A DNA stretch of 64,000 nucleotides from Corella eumyota (taxonomy: Eukaryota; Chordata; Ascidiacea; Phlebobranchia; Corellidae): contig OY720102.1 of assembly GCA_963082875.1 (NCBI GenBank), positions 11,816,990 to 11,880,989 on the forward strand. Reading direction: 5' to 3'. Numbering within the stretch: position 1 is the first letter of the stretch; each line of letters begins with the position of its first letter. The notes below the pieces were generated by a model. It searched no databases and was not told the DNA's origin. It worked only from the letters and a program-made list of their open reading frames with translations. Positions 10,230 through 22,060 of this stretch are shown piece by piece. Both the position numbers and the translations under genes were made by a program.

Positions 10230-10570
10230 CATACACTTTATATAAAAGTGAAATCAAGGAAAAGTTCTGTACGCATATGCTCAAAATTGTAGTAGCAGCT
10301 GCAAGTGAGGATGTTTTTATAAACCAAGTGACGCCAGGATTTCTTTCTATTTACCTCATAGCTAAAGATTATGAGACAATGGATCTTATTTTGGCTGACG
10401 ATACACGAATATGTGGCCGATTTTTCTAAGGATTTGGGCAAGTTTGATAAAGTTAAGCTTATGGGTGTTAAGGTTATTGAAGCAGACAACTATTTTTTCT
10501 GTAGGAGGTTGATCAACCAAGCGTGTCCAGCGGGATAGCAAGTTCATCCAGTGCGCAACTAAGGAGTCTG
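10230..10570 (+). pseudogene. Unrecognised coding remnant
   Basis: One frame reads KEKFCTHMLKIVVAAASED, continues through FINQVTPGFLSIYLIAKDY and ends LILADDTR. After a frame change it continues ADFSKDLGKFDKVKLMGVK-like sequence (SKDLGKFDKVKLMGVKVIEA). The balanced composition and the continuation across the shift look like a real, decayed protein rather than chance. I recognise no family. The minus-strand frames here look like shadows. Regions 10571-11249 show nothing else. Confidence 0.35.
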
Positions 10571-11249
10571 ACTTAATCAACCTGATGAAAATATCGTACG
10601 TGATTGGGTGTTGGTATTTTCTGTTGAGTAACAGTAATATCGGTTGCGTAACACAAAAATAACAATATATGCTTTTACGTAACAATGGCAGTTTTACCGC
10701 CTAAATTTAAAATATTATTTTGTTATAAATTTTTTAATAAATAGATTGTGTGACAGTTTAACTAACAGCATTTATGTTAAATTTTTAGAGAATACTACTG
10801 TAGAAGATTGCTGATTGCGTTTTTTAAGCTCAATTTTTAAACATCAACCAGTTATAGTTCTTTAAGACTATTTCTACCAAAAACAGTTCTTTTCAGAACT
10901 ATTTATTATTATTTATTTTTAAATAATTCTATACTAAAACCGTTTTACCATATTTAATCTATTGATTCTTTTGAACTTATTTGAGAATTGTGTAGCCTTT
11001 ACTGTTATAGGTTTACTTGTAAGTGCTTTTAAAGTAGTTAAAGAAGTCAAGTAGGCTTTTACTAACCGTATATATAGATTTTTTTCAAAATATTGCAGGC
11101 ACAAGAAATGCAGGGGCAACCAAAGGAAACGAAAGAAATGTACACCTCGGAAGTAAAATCGCCTTCGAGTATGCTGACTGTGGTACAGCTAAAATATTTG
11201 TTTTTTAATTTGTAAAAAACAATATTACCTTTTTGTTATAAAAAACAGC

Positions 11250-12467
11250 TTGTTAAAATTACATCTTGAATACAAATATTTTAGTTTGTTACAACAAAAG
11301 GCCACAATTACTAAATTTGAAACCTCCACTTTGACCAAGTTTATACAGCGTCAAGTCCACAAGAGTAAAAGTGAGCAAATTTTATGGAACAAGAATTTCG
11401 TAACATACAGATTTATTGAAAGTTTTAAAATGGAATGTAAACATGGCAAGGATCGTAGCATCAGATTAAAAGCTAAAAGTAAAGTTATACCAGAGGTATA
11501 ACACTTAATTTGAATTATATCAATAAATACCTTGCTAAAGATTTTCAGTTTGACCTAACGTTTTTAACTACTGCCTGAAACACAATTGTAACATTTTAAA
11601 AACTAATTTTTAAGACTGCAAAAAGGAATTAAAACAAGTTAAAAACCTAGTATCCAAAAGTTTAAAGTATGAACGGAGCACCATCATTTATAAAATCTAG
11701 AATTGTTTATGAAATAATTTTTCCACCAAACCACTCACATGTTGTTCATTTAACTGGAAATGTTAATCTCTATAAAACAAAAAATAATATTAAATTAATG
11801 TAACATGATGCTGGATATCAATCAGCAGGCAGTGGATAAGCGGATAATTGCTGAAATAGGAAAACTTGTTGACGAAGGTGTTAGCAGTGTCTGTGAACTT
11901 AAAAAAGCAATTGCCTTCCATGTTAGACATGATTTATTTAAAGATCAAGACCCGCTGTGTCCTACAAATCGAAGATTTTATCCATGCATTAAGGATTTAA
12001 GAAACAGCTTTTATTATGCATTTGTAAATAGAACACTATCAAAATTCGACCCAACTAACGTAAAACTTTCAATTGATGAATGAAAAAAGTCGTATGGTAC
12101 TGAAGACAGTGTTTTGTATCGACCATATGTGGCAGGAGAAGCAAACAATGTGAAAGTGAAGAAATTCATTTTATTAAGTGAGGCAATCACTTATATTTGT
12201 TCATCAATTTGCTTGGCAAAAACGTTTGCTTGAAAGGTATGGGCAAGAGATGTGTCTTCTAGATGCTACCTACAAAACATCAAAATATGCCTTTCCCCCT
12301 TTTTTCTTTGTGTAAAGACCTTATTATACAAAATGAGACTGCTGATTATATTAAAAGGGCACTTAAAGTTTTGCGAAAATGGTGTCCCAATTGGAATCCC
12401 TTAAATATTTTATGACAGATCAGTGCGATACTGAAATTCTTGCAATGGAGGCCATTTTTAAAGGTAT
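11250..12467 (+). pseudogene. MULE transposase, 5' part (interrupted by a solo LTR)
   Basis: Exon-like pieces in changing frames. At 11805-12083 there is an 92-codon frame with FHVRHDLFKDQDPLCPTNRR and IKDLRNSFYYAF. At 12190-12460 come LLDATYKTSKYAFPLFFL, then RALKVLRKWCPNWNPLKYF (positions about 12365-12410) and MTDQCDTEILAMEAIF. LDATYKT and MTDxCDxEI supply the first two Asp of the MULE DDE core. The family is widespread in invertebrates, sometimes annotated as CaRF-like. The frame is cut at 12467 by an LTR and resumes at 13163. Several stops and shifts are present, so it is a pseudogene. The piece at 11250-11501 is assigned only by position. Confidence 0.75.
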
Positions 12468-13158
12468 TGTAGGATAATTCGGATATTATCCTAGCATGAA
12501 ATCACGTGTTATATCGAAAGAGACACACTACGTCATAAACTTTGATTGATAGCCCGAAAGGCTTATTTTGCTGCTCAGAATTTTAAGTCGTGTTAACCGG
12601 ACATATCAAGAGGACGTAATCTACCTGAATCGGTTTTCTGTTGCACGCAAACACATTCTTGACCTGGCGGCCCAAATTAACTTTAGTTTGTTTTAATTAT
12701 ATGACGTAGCCCTTTCTCTAAATTTATTCCCCTTTTTCAAAGCGTTTCTTATTATTGTATTATATGTATGTCGAGAGACCTCTAACGATCGTACGTGTAG
12801 AGCGAAAGTGTGTGTGTTATGATGACTTATAGTTTGAAGAAAAAATATTTTATTCTGTAACAATTTATAATTAGCCTTTATTCTATTGTATTTTTGCGTA
12901 TTGACTCGCCAACGTGTTACCAGAACTAATGAGAAGTATTTCTTGCCTGTGAAATATACGACGTTCAAGGTTATTCTGATGTGTTGCATATTATTGAACT
13001 TAGTCAGACATTTTTACTAAGTTGCTTAACAGCAAACGGAGTCAAACCTTTTATTAACTTGGAAGGTTAAATAATACAAAATAGTCGGATTTTACCAAAG
13101 ATATAATTCCAACCGGAATATATCCCAATAACTATTACTCAAAACAACTTTAACTACA
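12468..13158 (+). mobile_element. Solo LTR (fossil) inside a MULE transposase
   Basis: Begins TGTAGG and ends ACTACA, and is flanked by a 4-bp target duplication GTAT (12464-12467 and 13159-13162). It is homologous to the LTR at 127-862 in the opposite orientation. With no internal region left, it is the product of recombination between the two LTRs of a former element. It is about 45 bp shorter than the other copy. Four-base duplications occur in Ty3/gypsy and BEL/Pao elements; the family is not decided. Confidence 0.85.
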
Positions 13159-13162
13159 GTAT

Positions 13163-13326
13163 TAAACATATTAGCCTAAAAAAACCGAGGACAAGCATGG
13201 GGGAGAAAACATGATAATGGCATTGGTGATAAAAGCAAGCAAAAATGTGCATTAGGTTTTTTGCGATCTGTTGCAAATACTGCTGAGATGTTTACAACGG
13301 CAATAACTCAGTTTAAAAGGAGTTAA
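13163..13326 (+). pseudogene. MULE transposase, 3' part after the solo LTR
   Basis: The frame resumes with NRGQAWGRKHDNGIGDKSKQ and continues ALGFLRSVANTAEMFTTAI. This is the segment that follows the DDE core in the same MULE family (the usual pattern is REQAW...K..D..LRS.A...). Its position directly beyond the GTAT duplication shows that the LTR split one gene. Confidence 0.75.
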
Positions 13327-13470
13327 GACTGACTGAAAAGGAGGCATAAAAAGTTAAGATCTTATTTAGATGTGGTCCGAGATGGCCCCAACAACAACAA
13401 AGTTAAGACCGACTAAAATGGAGGCATAAGAAATTAAGATCTTATTAAGATGTGGTCTAAAATGGCCCTA
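13319..13470. repeat. Two-copy tandem repeat, about 80 bp
   Basis: AGTTAAGACTGACTGAAAAGG and its neighbour repeat as AGTTAAGACCGACTAAAATGG (shown in part), each followed by GGAGGCATAA and a block around GATCTTATT and GATGTGGTC. The spacer between copies is short. Confidence 0.65.
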
Positions 13471-13720
13471 TAATTTTTGGGAAAGATGGTGACAACCTTT
13501 TCGTGGTCTTTCCTGTCAAGTATAGTGAACTTAATCATACACAAACCAATGTCACCCAAAAAATTATTTTGTAATATAATATATATTAAAAATTCTATGG
13601 CCTTCGGCATAGAATACGGTGCGAAAATCCAAAAGTTCTTTTTTAGTACTGTAACGGACATATACTGGACTTAGTTTGTCAAGATGCCTGTAAAAAAATA
13701 TTCATGTTTTCCAAACACTT

Positions 13721-14715
13721 GAGTTACTTAACCCAGTAGTCAGTTTTATTCGGGAATCACCAAAACGTCTATTTTTTGAGGCGATTGTTGCCCAAAACGA
13801 CGACGGCTTTGAGAGTTTTCTCCGTCCCTTATGCCCAACTCGCTGGCTATTGCGACTGCCAATGCATTTACATTGGCCTGAAAAATTATGAAAGCTTATT
13901 AGATTTTTTGACCAAATTTACAATGACAATACTCAACTAGGTAAAATCGATCAACTGCATATCTTTTTTATATTTGTCTCTTGCAGCGTATTCTTTGAAC
14001 CAGTAATCCAATACACAAAACAGTACAGGGAAAAAACGTAACCACCGGTTACGTTATGGATTCACTGAAAACTTTGTGTACCATAATGGAAGCCGACGAA
14101 AAATTACCCAAAAATTTTAATTTCCTTTTTCCGCGAGTGCAAAAAGCAGGTGACAGCATTGAAATTGAATCTACCCTGCGTGCCAAGGCGGTCAAGGGTT
14201 CTAGGCGAACCGACTTCTTCCAATATGGAAAGCAATATCTTACTTTTCAGCCAAGTCTATTGCAAGATATTTTTAAGCACTATTCAAAGTGTAGGGTCGA
14301 TTACCAGAGGGACTCCCTCACCTTTGCCTTGCAATTTCAAAAATTGCTGGAGGACCCAAATATAAAAGCCTCTGAAATCGACGAGGTAAATGCGTTTTAC
14401 GATGGTGATTGGTCCACCGACATTAAACGCGAAAGGTTGAAGTAATTTTCTTTGCGTGAGCAAATCCCTCGTGACTTATTTGGTACTTCCTACATCGACA
14501 TGTGAGGCTGAAATGTCGTTTAGTTTGCTTTACAGAGCAAAACCTACCTGCCAAACACTAAAACTCAGCAACGTCTTAACAACCTTGCTGTAATGGCTAC
14601 CCACCAAGAATACGCAAAATCCATTCCAGTCGAGCCATTAATGGCGGCATTTATAAATAAAAATTCAATGCCCAGGGCCAAGTTTGGCGTTGGGATTGCA
14701 ATTTCACAAAAATAG
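13721..14715 (+). pseudogene. hAT transposase, ZMYM1-like, C-terminal half
   Basis: Starts NPVVSFIRESPKRLFFE, then LRPLCPTRW, the box that precedes the insertion domain in ZMYM1-like hAT proteins, then LKNYESLLDFLTKF. A 129-codon frame at 14056-14445 continues the body. It ends with the hAT dimerisation region: LVLPTSTCEAEMSFSLLY, then KTYLPNTKTQQRLNNLAVMA. Frame shifts separate these pieces, and the N-terminal zinc finger and first DDE Asp are not seen. hAT enzymes move DNA by cut and paste. A second, better kept relative lies at 31090-32724, but the two are not close copies. Confidence 0.8.
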
Positions 14716-14984
14716 AAATAGCTTTATTTTTTGTTCATAGTTTTAATTCAACGTTGTTCAAAATAAATGATCCTACAAGTTTATTATTGTTTTCTACTAA
14801 AAAAGGTTGGTTTAAATGGCATTTTCTGCGCCCACGTTGTGATTGTGTAAAACTGGAATTATTGCAAAACAAATAACGATTGTCTTGTGCCTTATATTAG
14901 GTAATAATTGTACTTCCGTTGGTTAAAAACTAACGTGGTCTGCTGTCTTTACAATAATATTATGACTATCTAGATTCAAGGTAA

Positions 14985-15313
14985 ACCAAATATGAGCACT
15001 TTAAAACGTTTTTTTAAAAAAAAATAGTTAAAAATAAACAATATTAACTTATTTTTGTAAAACTTACTATCTGATATATTTCTATAAACAGCTCGGCAGA
15101 AATGGAAAGAACATCCACGGCGTTGAACTGTTGGCATAATTTCAGCGAAGGCCTTCCATTGTGCCAGCTCAAAATCCATAGTTGCAGACTTACACAACCG
15201 AGGGAATTGCAACTTATCAATGAGAGTGCAACAAGTACTTTTACGTAATCAGACGTTTGTCGCCTTGACATCAAAACGAACGCTAGTGTTATCTGTAATA
15301 AAGAGTTGTACAT
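14985..15313 (-). pseudogene. MULE transposase fragment (PF10551-like)
   Basis: Two overlapping minus-strand frames give FVLMSRRQTSDYVKVLVAL, then TMDFELAQWKAFAEI and GCSFHFCRAVYRNI. The DFE-A pattern followed by GCxFHFxxA is the middle of the MULE DDE domain. It is a different lineage from the MULE at 11250-13326. It is broken and short, about 110 codons in all. A faint FLYWCH-like pattern lies upstream near 15490-15640 on the same strand, too weak to call. Confidence 0.7.
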
Positions 15314-15764
15314 TTATTTAACGTTGTCTTTTAAGAAACATAATAATTACTAAAGATTATATTACTGACAATAAGATGATAATAATGTCTTAATAGTATA
15401 TTGCTTAATATAAGTTAAATAGTATCTGAAGTAAGTATATATGAAATAACTTTTTATACATGTTTTCCCCTTGTTAGTTTCTGCAGAGCATGATATGGTA
15501 TCAGACGTATACTTACCTGTATGTCGAAATGTCGTTCTTTAATGTTGGTTCGGAGGCGGATAGGAGGTGCTTGTATCAAACCAATGAGCACCCGGGACAA
15601 CGGTGTGTGTACATGTTTTCGGGTACAGTCTAAATACTTGAGAGTAATTAATTTTTTTGTAATTGCAAATTATTACACTCCAATAAAATCCATTAAAAGT
15701 CTTTCTCTGTAGGTATTTTTGGCACTATGTAAAAGGTGGAGTACAGAATGCGGAGTATTTTTTT

Positions 15765-16315
15765 TTTAATAAAATGACGTCATAACCCCTTTCTGCCACA
15801 TTTTTATTACCCCAATCTTATACTAACTAAAAGTTGGCACAAAGGGGTCAACGGGAGAAATATTTGACAAAAATACGTATTTCGATTATCAGTATTTGAG
15901 CGGAAATGACGTCATAACCCCTCTGTGCCACATTTTTATTGCCCACAAAGGGGATAAAGGGGTCAACGGGAGCAATATTTAACAAAAATACGTATTTTAA
16001 TTATCAGTTTTTGAGCGGAAATGACGTTATAACCCCTCTGTGCCACATTTTTGTTGCCCCAATCTTAAAGTAAATTCCTAACTAAAAGTTGGCACAAAGG
16101 GGTCAACGGGAGCAAAATTTGACAAAAATACGTATTTCGATTATCAGTTTTTGAGCGGAAATGACGTCATAACCCCTTTGTGCCACATTTTTATTGTCCC
16201 AATCAACTAAAAGTTGGCACAATAGAGATAAAGGGGTCAACGGGAGCAATATTTGACGAAAATACGTATTTCGATTATCAGTTTTTAGACGGAAATGACG
16301 TCGTAACCCCTGTGT
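15765..16315. repeat. CRE-containing satellite, about 4-5 units
   Basis: Units of roughly 120-140 bp. Each has AAATGACGTCATAACCCCT, then TGTGCCACATTTTTATTGCC, then AAAGTTGGCACAAAGGGGTC and GACAAAAATACGTATTTCG. Inside each unit AACCCCTTTGTGCCA and TGGCACAAAGGGGT form an inverted pair, so a unit can fold into a hairpin. The palindrome TGACGTCA is intact in the first, second and fourth units and altered in the others. 16316-16640 shows nothing else. Confidence 0.8.
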
Positions 16316-16651
16316 TCTCGTTCTTCGTCAGTTAATGTAGGTAAAATGAATTGGTGATTTTTTGATAAGTTTTTAGCAGCATTTTTCTAAAAGTAAATTG
16401 CCATAAAATTAGTGTTAAGAATATATTGACTGCATTGTTATTAATATACGAAGAAGCCCTTTATATATAAACACAAAAAAAAAATAATGTCGTAAATACC
16501 GATTTAGTTTCCATAGTTGTAGGCCTACTATTTTGGATTTCTTGTAGCGCATATTTTACCGCTTCAGGAAAAAATACAAACAGCATTAAATCGGTTGATT
16601 TAATCTTATCTTTAATCGGTCTAAAAAGATAAGAAATATAAAAATTATGTT

Positions 16652-18278
16652 TTATACATTCTTTGTATAATTAACGTTGCTTTTAAGTGTAAAACATTTT
16701 ATTTGAATGTTTAAAAACAAATCTAACTTGGTATAAATTTTTTTAACTAAACCATGCAAATAAAAGTTGACAGTTTCAAATAAATTTTGGTCGTTAAAAA
16801 ATGTATTCACTCCTTCTAAGTTTAGATTGATTGTTGTGGGTTTTTCGCTTTTTGTCGGCCACTTTTGCAAAAAAGTATTCATTCTATATAATTAAAATTT
16901 TTAAATGCCGGCTTTTTAAAACAAAAATCTTTGATACAAATTAATTAACTTAAAATAATGTTCTCAATTCAAGCTAATTAAAAAATTAATATACCTGTCA
17001 GATGAAATTTTCGAATTGAATATAGAAAGCAAGTGGTTGTCAGTCTTTCCGTCTACAATAAATTTCGCAATCTCCTCCTCATTTTCATCTAAAGGCTCTG
17101 TTGAAATTTCAAGACAATTGGGGCACAAGTAACTGGAGGAAAAACTTTGATCGTCCGGTTCATTGACACAGTATGTGTGGTACCAATCGTAACACTTTCC
17201 ACTGCAAAGTACCATTAGTTGTTTTCCAGGGGGGCGTAAGCATTTTTCCTGATACGCACATGTTTCATTGCTGGCACTAAAAAAAGCAGCTAACAGCATC
17301 TAGTAAAAATTCCATAGATGACCTATACCCACCAGGACACTTTCTGCCAACCTTAAAATCAGGGGTAAAATCTTTACTTGTCCTGAAGTATTTTTTATTG
17401 CTGTCACCAATAAAGGGCTTCAAAACTTGGTTAACTTTATTATTTATTAATAGGTTTGCTATCCAGGCCCGAATCTCATTTGAATTTTCTTTTTTTATTA
17501 GTACTTCCTTTCCTGTACATATTATATACGCCTTTATGCAAATGTGAAGCCCACAATCATACCCTCCAATTTGTGGTTCAAAATCTACAGGAGCAGTAAT
17601 ATCCCATAACTTTTCTTTTGCTGAATCCGGAATTAGATGCATGACGAAAGCAACTAGTTCATTCATGTGGTGTGTTTGATCGTTTTTGTAAGAATGTAGC
17701 GAATCAAATTGCACTATTTTGAGCTTTCTCCAAATCACCACATGTAAAACAAATTGATTGTTGTTTACAACAGAGGGAAGAAGCCATATGTCATATGTTA
17801 AAGGTTTAACTTGATTCAGCCAAACCATGTTTGGTGCATTCCGCTAGTTAACCACGGCATGAAGTCACAAGGAAATGGCAACACCGAAACAGAAAGTTGT
17901 TGAGTGTGATTCCGTATCGGCACATACTAATAAAAATGCGTCAATAATATAACTGTCTATAAATGCTTTTGGTGATAGAGTATCGTACTCGCACTTGGTA
18001 AGTTTTATACCGCCTACGCTGTTTTTGAATTCGTTAGGAATTGTTGGAAATATATATCCGTTCCAAGGCCCGGAAATAAACTCTGTCAAATTAGGAGATG
18101 TATATTTAGGAGTGTCAACTTTAATTGTTTCCTTTGTTTTAAGATTAGACGGTGTTTCGAATGTGAAATTACCAATATCAGAATTTGCACGACACAAGTT
18201 GCAAATTGACGTACATTTGTCTAACGGTACGTCGAAAAAAAAAACAATTAAAATTAAAATTGAAGCGTAGTCAACCAC
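16652..18278 (-). pseudogene. Ulp1-like cysteine protease with PHD finger, transposon-associated
   Basis: Minus-strand pieces in order. 18278-17865 contains LSPKAFIDSYIIDAFLLV. 17828-17277 contains the Ulp1/C48 core: FVLHVVIW (His), IVQFDSLH (Asp) and QIGGYDCGLHIC (Cys), so the triad is present. 17276-16995 contains a PHD-type finger, CAYQEKC, then VLCSGKCYDWYHTYC and LCPNC. C48 enzymes cleave SUMO-like tails; PHD fingers bind histone tails. Such pairings are common in eukaryotic transposons. A stop lies between the first two pieces, and only about 20 nt separate protease and PHD in different frames, too short for a normal intron, so I read the gene as decayed. A frame at 16882-16652 is unassigned. 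Confidence 0.65.
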
Positions 18279-18383
18279 CTAACGTACAACGGTAAGTCGA
18301 AACGCGGTGAAATTACAAAATTTTCAAAAACAAAGAAATTCGCAACTTATCGTGCAAGTAGGCAGAGCAAAGAAACATAGGTT

Positions 18384-18692
18384 TCAAAACATATAGTGGC
18401 CACGTGAATTAATCGGTGTTGGAAGATCGATTTTTTTCACAATATCTGCTAATGTGTATTCCAACACGTCCGGGTGGTCTGGCCACTTCCAACCTCGACC
18501 AGCGCGCGTCATGCAGCTGATGACGTAGCGACCCCCAACAATATTTTCAATCTTGCCCGGGTACTCATTTGCACCAAACAAAATTAAAACATAGTCTCCT
18601 AAAGAACACTTCGACACCGATGTGGTTACTTCATCTTCTTCCGCTTCCCCAACTTCTCCAACATATTTATCTGAACTAAGAAGAAGGGCCAC
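18384..18692 (-). CDS. Transposon-associated protein with a WxWPDxxD tail
   Basis: A 102-codon frame. It has an acidic start, then CSLGDYVLILFGANEYPGKI, then GWKWPDHPDVLEYTLADIV. The pattern (a small beta domain, then W.WP..D......dI) recurs at the C-terminus of the transposase at 48812-49158 and in many animal transposon proteins. It is on the same strand as, and 100 bp upstream of, the Ulp1/PHD pieces, so it may be their first exon or the tail of another element. Function is unknown. From 18700 to 19925 I see nothing. Confidence 0.45.
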   Translation of the reverse strand: MALLLSSDKYVGEVGEAEEDEVTTSVSKCSLGDYVLILFGANEYPGKIENIVGGRYVISCMTRAGRGWKWPDHPDVLEYTLADIVKKIDLPTPINSRGHYMF

Positions 18693-19929
18693 AGCGTTTC
18701 CATTTACAACTTGAAAAAAATGTTTTCGCTTAACATGTTTAAGTTAATGTTTAAGTTTGGAATACAATAGTCGTAATAACAACTATTTAGGACGCTGTAA
18801 AGGTATAAATGTTACAAAATACGGTAAGTGTTTTTTCGTGACCGACGCTCTTTTTTTAGACATGTTGTTTTGAACCATGTTGTTTTAATAAATTTACATA
18901 AATAAGTTTTATAAAATAACAACTAATTTAATTAAAAAATAATAATAGGTTTATTAAAATACAATGTTTTATTTCAAGAATTTAGTAAAAGAAAAAATAA
19001 AGGCAAGGTTCATTGGTTAAGCTCGAAACTTTCCACCCCAAAGATATTTCGATTTTAGTTAAAAAAAAAGAACTTGATCTTAATAATGCTTCTATGAATG
19101 ATTGTTTTTTAACTTTAGTTGCGGTGTATTACAGTTTTAATCTAGAATATCCATAATCTTGCAAACCAATATACGATAATCTTGTAAACTTTCTTGTTTT
19201 TGACAAGTTGCGGGGTGTGGTAGCCTATCATTAAATAGAAATTTCTTAGTAAACTTAAGGCTTTATTTAACTTAATACAGTCATAAGAAACAGAGTAGAT
19301 AATGAAGAAACAACAATTAGGCAGAAATTATAACCTCACCCTGTTAGGTCGAACATAAGTAACTGTTGCGTAACAATGGTAACTGTTTCGTGATAATGTC
19401 GATTATTTCGTTACAAAAAACTTTTATAAAAAAACGCCAAGCTTTTTAGTGCGAAGCCGGCATCCGTCTTACCAAGTCTAAGAAGTCAGACATTAGTCGC
19501 AGAATTATTGTTAGCGTTAAACTATAGCAAACTTTAGCATAAGTCAGCAGGAGATGTATAACAATATGTTATTTTTTAGGTTTAATTCTGCATTTTGGAA
19601 ATTAAACTTATTGTTTGAAGCTATTTTAAAAACCCAAGTATTTGAAATTAAGACTTGGTCTTGATTGTTTGTATCCAGCATATCAAAGTCCTTTTCAGGG
19701 CTATCTTGAGTTATTTTTAGTATCTTTTAATTTCATTTTAAAGTGTAGTAATTTGTTAAAAACATTTTGTCTTGGTTTATTATATTGTATTTAATTAATA
19801 AGTTTATATAGGGCTACTTTTTATACATACAAAAATTAATATTTTAAATCAGTTTCTAGTTGTAAATATCAAGATAAACTGGATATAAATTAAGTTATAA
19901 TACTTGATCAAATATTTAATTTGTTTTAG

Positions 19930-20252
19930 CTGGAAGCCACCACTGCAAATACCCAAAGTGTCCAGTACCAGCAGCGAAAGTTCCACTGAATGTACAAAAA
20001 ACAAGATATCAGGTATTTCAATGAAATGTTAAATTGTAATGATTTTGCTGTTGCATTTTCTACTCACCGCATGTTAACAATGCTAAATCAATTTGGAAAT
20101 AAAGTTATTTGCATTGACTTCACACATGGCACAACAGTATTTATTGTGGATGATTATGGGGCTGGTGCTCCTGTTGCGTGGCTTCTGAGCAATAAGGAGA
20201 GTAGGTGCGTGTTAGAACCATTTTTAAGGGTTTACAAACTTATTTTATGTTA
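19930..20252 (+). pseudogene. MULE transposase fragment
   Basis: After a possible splice acceptor at about 19929 the reading GSHHCKYPKCPVP is followed by a stop. An 87-codon frame then gives MLTMLNQFGNKVICIDFTHG, then FIVDDYGAGAPVAWLLSNKE. IDxTHG supplies the first catalytic Asp, and VDDYGxGxPVAW is the strand after it in one invertebrate MULE lineage. About 15 residues usually between the two boxes are missing. The rest of the transposase is not seen downstream. 20253-21049 holds only AT-rich DNA and a pyrimidine-rich strip at 20735-20825. Confidence 0.7.
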
Positions 20253-21049
20253 AGTATTCTGAAAAAGTTCACAGATATTATAAACATCTTACCAGTTTGT
20301 ATTTAAAAGCCTGCCTTCACATAAACTTGATTTAAATTCCTTAAACACTAGTGTGTTAACAATTCGGATTTGTTTAACCCTCAGAATACTCAGGTATATC
20401 CGATAAAAGTTTTATTTTCCACAAGATATTCATTAGAAGAAACCGAATCAGACTCGCTTTTTTTCTTAGCCAAAACATAGTAACGCCGACAAAATAAAAA
20501 AATCTGCACGCGCGCACAAATATGACGTCACAACGGTTCATGGGAATCTAGAAAAATTTATTTTTGAATGACTGTAACTTTGCAAAACTGAATTAAAATG
20601 TTGTTATTTTTTTAAATAAATTGCAAAAAAGTATAAACTTTTGCCCGCAAATGCAAAAATATACTTCTACTTACGTTTGCAAAATGCGTGTCGTACTAAA
20701 AAGTTTTTATTTTATTGTTACATTGATATATCACCCGACCTTCTCCCCCATTTCTTTCAGTCCTCATACTCCTATTCCATCTCCTCCCCTTGATACTTTT
20801 CTCCTACTATACCTCTGCTCCTTTTAATTTTGGAGACAAAACTTATATATATATATTTGCACGAAAATGTTTTAATGTTAACGGGGCACATTAGCCGTAT
20901 ACCAGCATATCACTAGGTGGCAGCAGATCTTGGTTGTAATCAATTTAGTCGTCAGGTAACAACAAACGCTTAAACTTAAATTCGCAAATTTTTAATTACC
21001 CCACTTCGCTTATTAATAATTAAAAAGAATTTCGCTATTAAATAAAATA

Positions 21050-21325
21050 ATGCCACAATGTTGCTGTATACCCGGATGCAATTCGTCATAAGGAGGTCAT
21101 CTATTTCCTAAAAACGAAGAACTTTTATTAAAATGGCGTATTGTATGCAATAAATAGATTTGACACACATAAACGCAAACTCTGGATACCAAACTTGGAT
21201 TGGATGTTGTGTGCAAAATCATTTTACTGGTAATGATTTTAACCATTTACTTTGTGCTAATCCTCCGGTTAAAAGGCAACAGAGGTAAAAAAGTAATGCT
21301 ATTCCATCCATTTTTAATTATAAAA
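21050..21325 (+). pseudogene. THAP zinc-finger domain, decayed
   Basis: The ATG at 21050 opens MPQCCCIPGCNSS, followed by a stop, then GHLFPKNEELLLKWRIVCNK. After another stop come TWIGCCVQNHFTGNDF and, near the end, KSNAIPSIFNY. This is the THAP pattern: C-x2-4-C near the start, HxFP, W, C-x2-H, and AxPSIF at the end. THAP domains bind DNA and mark P-element-like transposons and regulators derived from them. At least two stops break it. No transposase follows within 2 kb, so it is an orphan fragment. Confidence 0.7.
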
Positions 21326-21839
21326 AATAATTAATAACATTAATGTATAGTGGATTTTTTATCATTATCATTAATAATGTATAGTGGAAAATAAAGAAGA
21401 TGCTGTTAAAAAGGAATTTAAATAAACTCAACTGTAATCAACTCAATGTCTAAGTGAAATCCCGGTTTTGGGGTGAAATCCCGTTTTTTTTCAATATTAT
21501 ACTGGATTTGATAACTTTTCACACTTTTGTATGTTTTTTTGATATTCTTGGGCCTGCAGCACATAATTCACTTTTTTTTTTATTGTACCACTCACTCTTA
21601 ATGCACATGATGAACTATTTTTGACCTTGTGTAAACTTCGATAAGATAAATATCACAAAGAATTGTCTATATTGTTTCAAATGTCGGAAACCACAGTTTC
21701 TAAAATATTTACCACCTGTATTACTTTTTTGTACTACCAGCTTAAAGAGATTGAAGTTTGGCCCTTTTGTGAAATTATAGAAAGTGTTATGCCATGCACG
21801 TTTAAACGAAGCTTTTCAACTACTATATCTTAGTGTCCC

Positions 21840-22060
21840 GGATGTGATTCCCGCATGTCATTTTACTTTTTCGTGATTTTGGATATTTCTAAGTTTTCAT
21901 AACATTTTTGTATAGATTTGAGGTCCCAATGAGCTAGTGTTAACTGTAATTCATGTATGTATGTTAAGTGTTATTTCTTTAAAGTGTGTAACAACTAACC
22001 TCTATTCTATTTGAATAAGGTATATAGGATATGTGTGTGTGTTATTACCAAACGGTCTGT
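21840..22060. repeat. Dispersed repeat, partner at about 60110-60320
   Basis: The blocks AGATTTGAGGTCCCAATGAG, TATGTTAAGTGTTATTTCTTT (in part) and TTTGAATAAGGTATATAGG match, with substitutions, 60165-60320 in the same orientation. The family is not recognised. The conserved AATAAAG-like end suggests a transcribed element tail. Confidence 0.55.

Noticed and set aside
127-13158. The blocks at 127-862 and 12468-13158 as long terminal inverted repeats of one giant element carrying the Rep genes
   Set aside because: The right block has its own GTAT duplication and TG...CA ends inside a MULE gene, so it is a solo LTR inserted independently.
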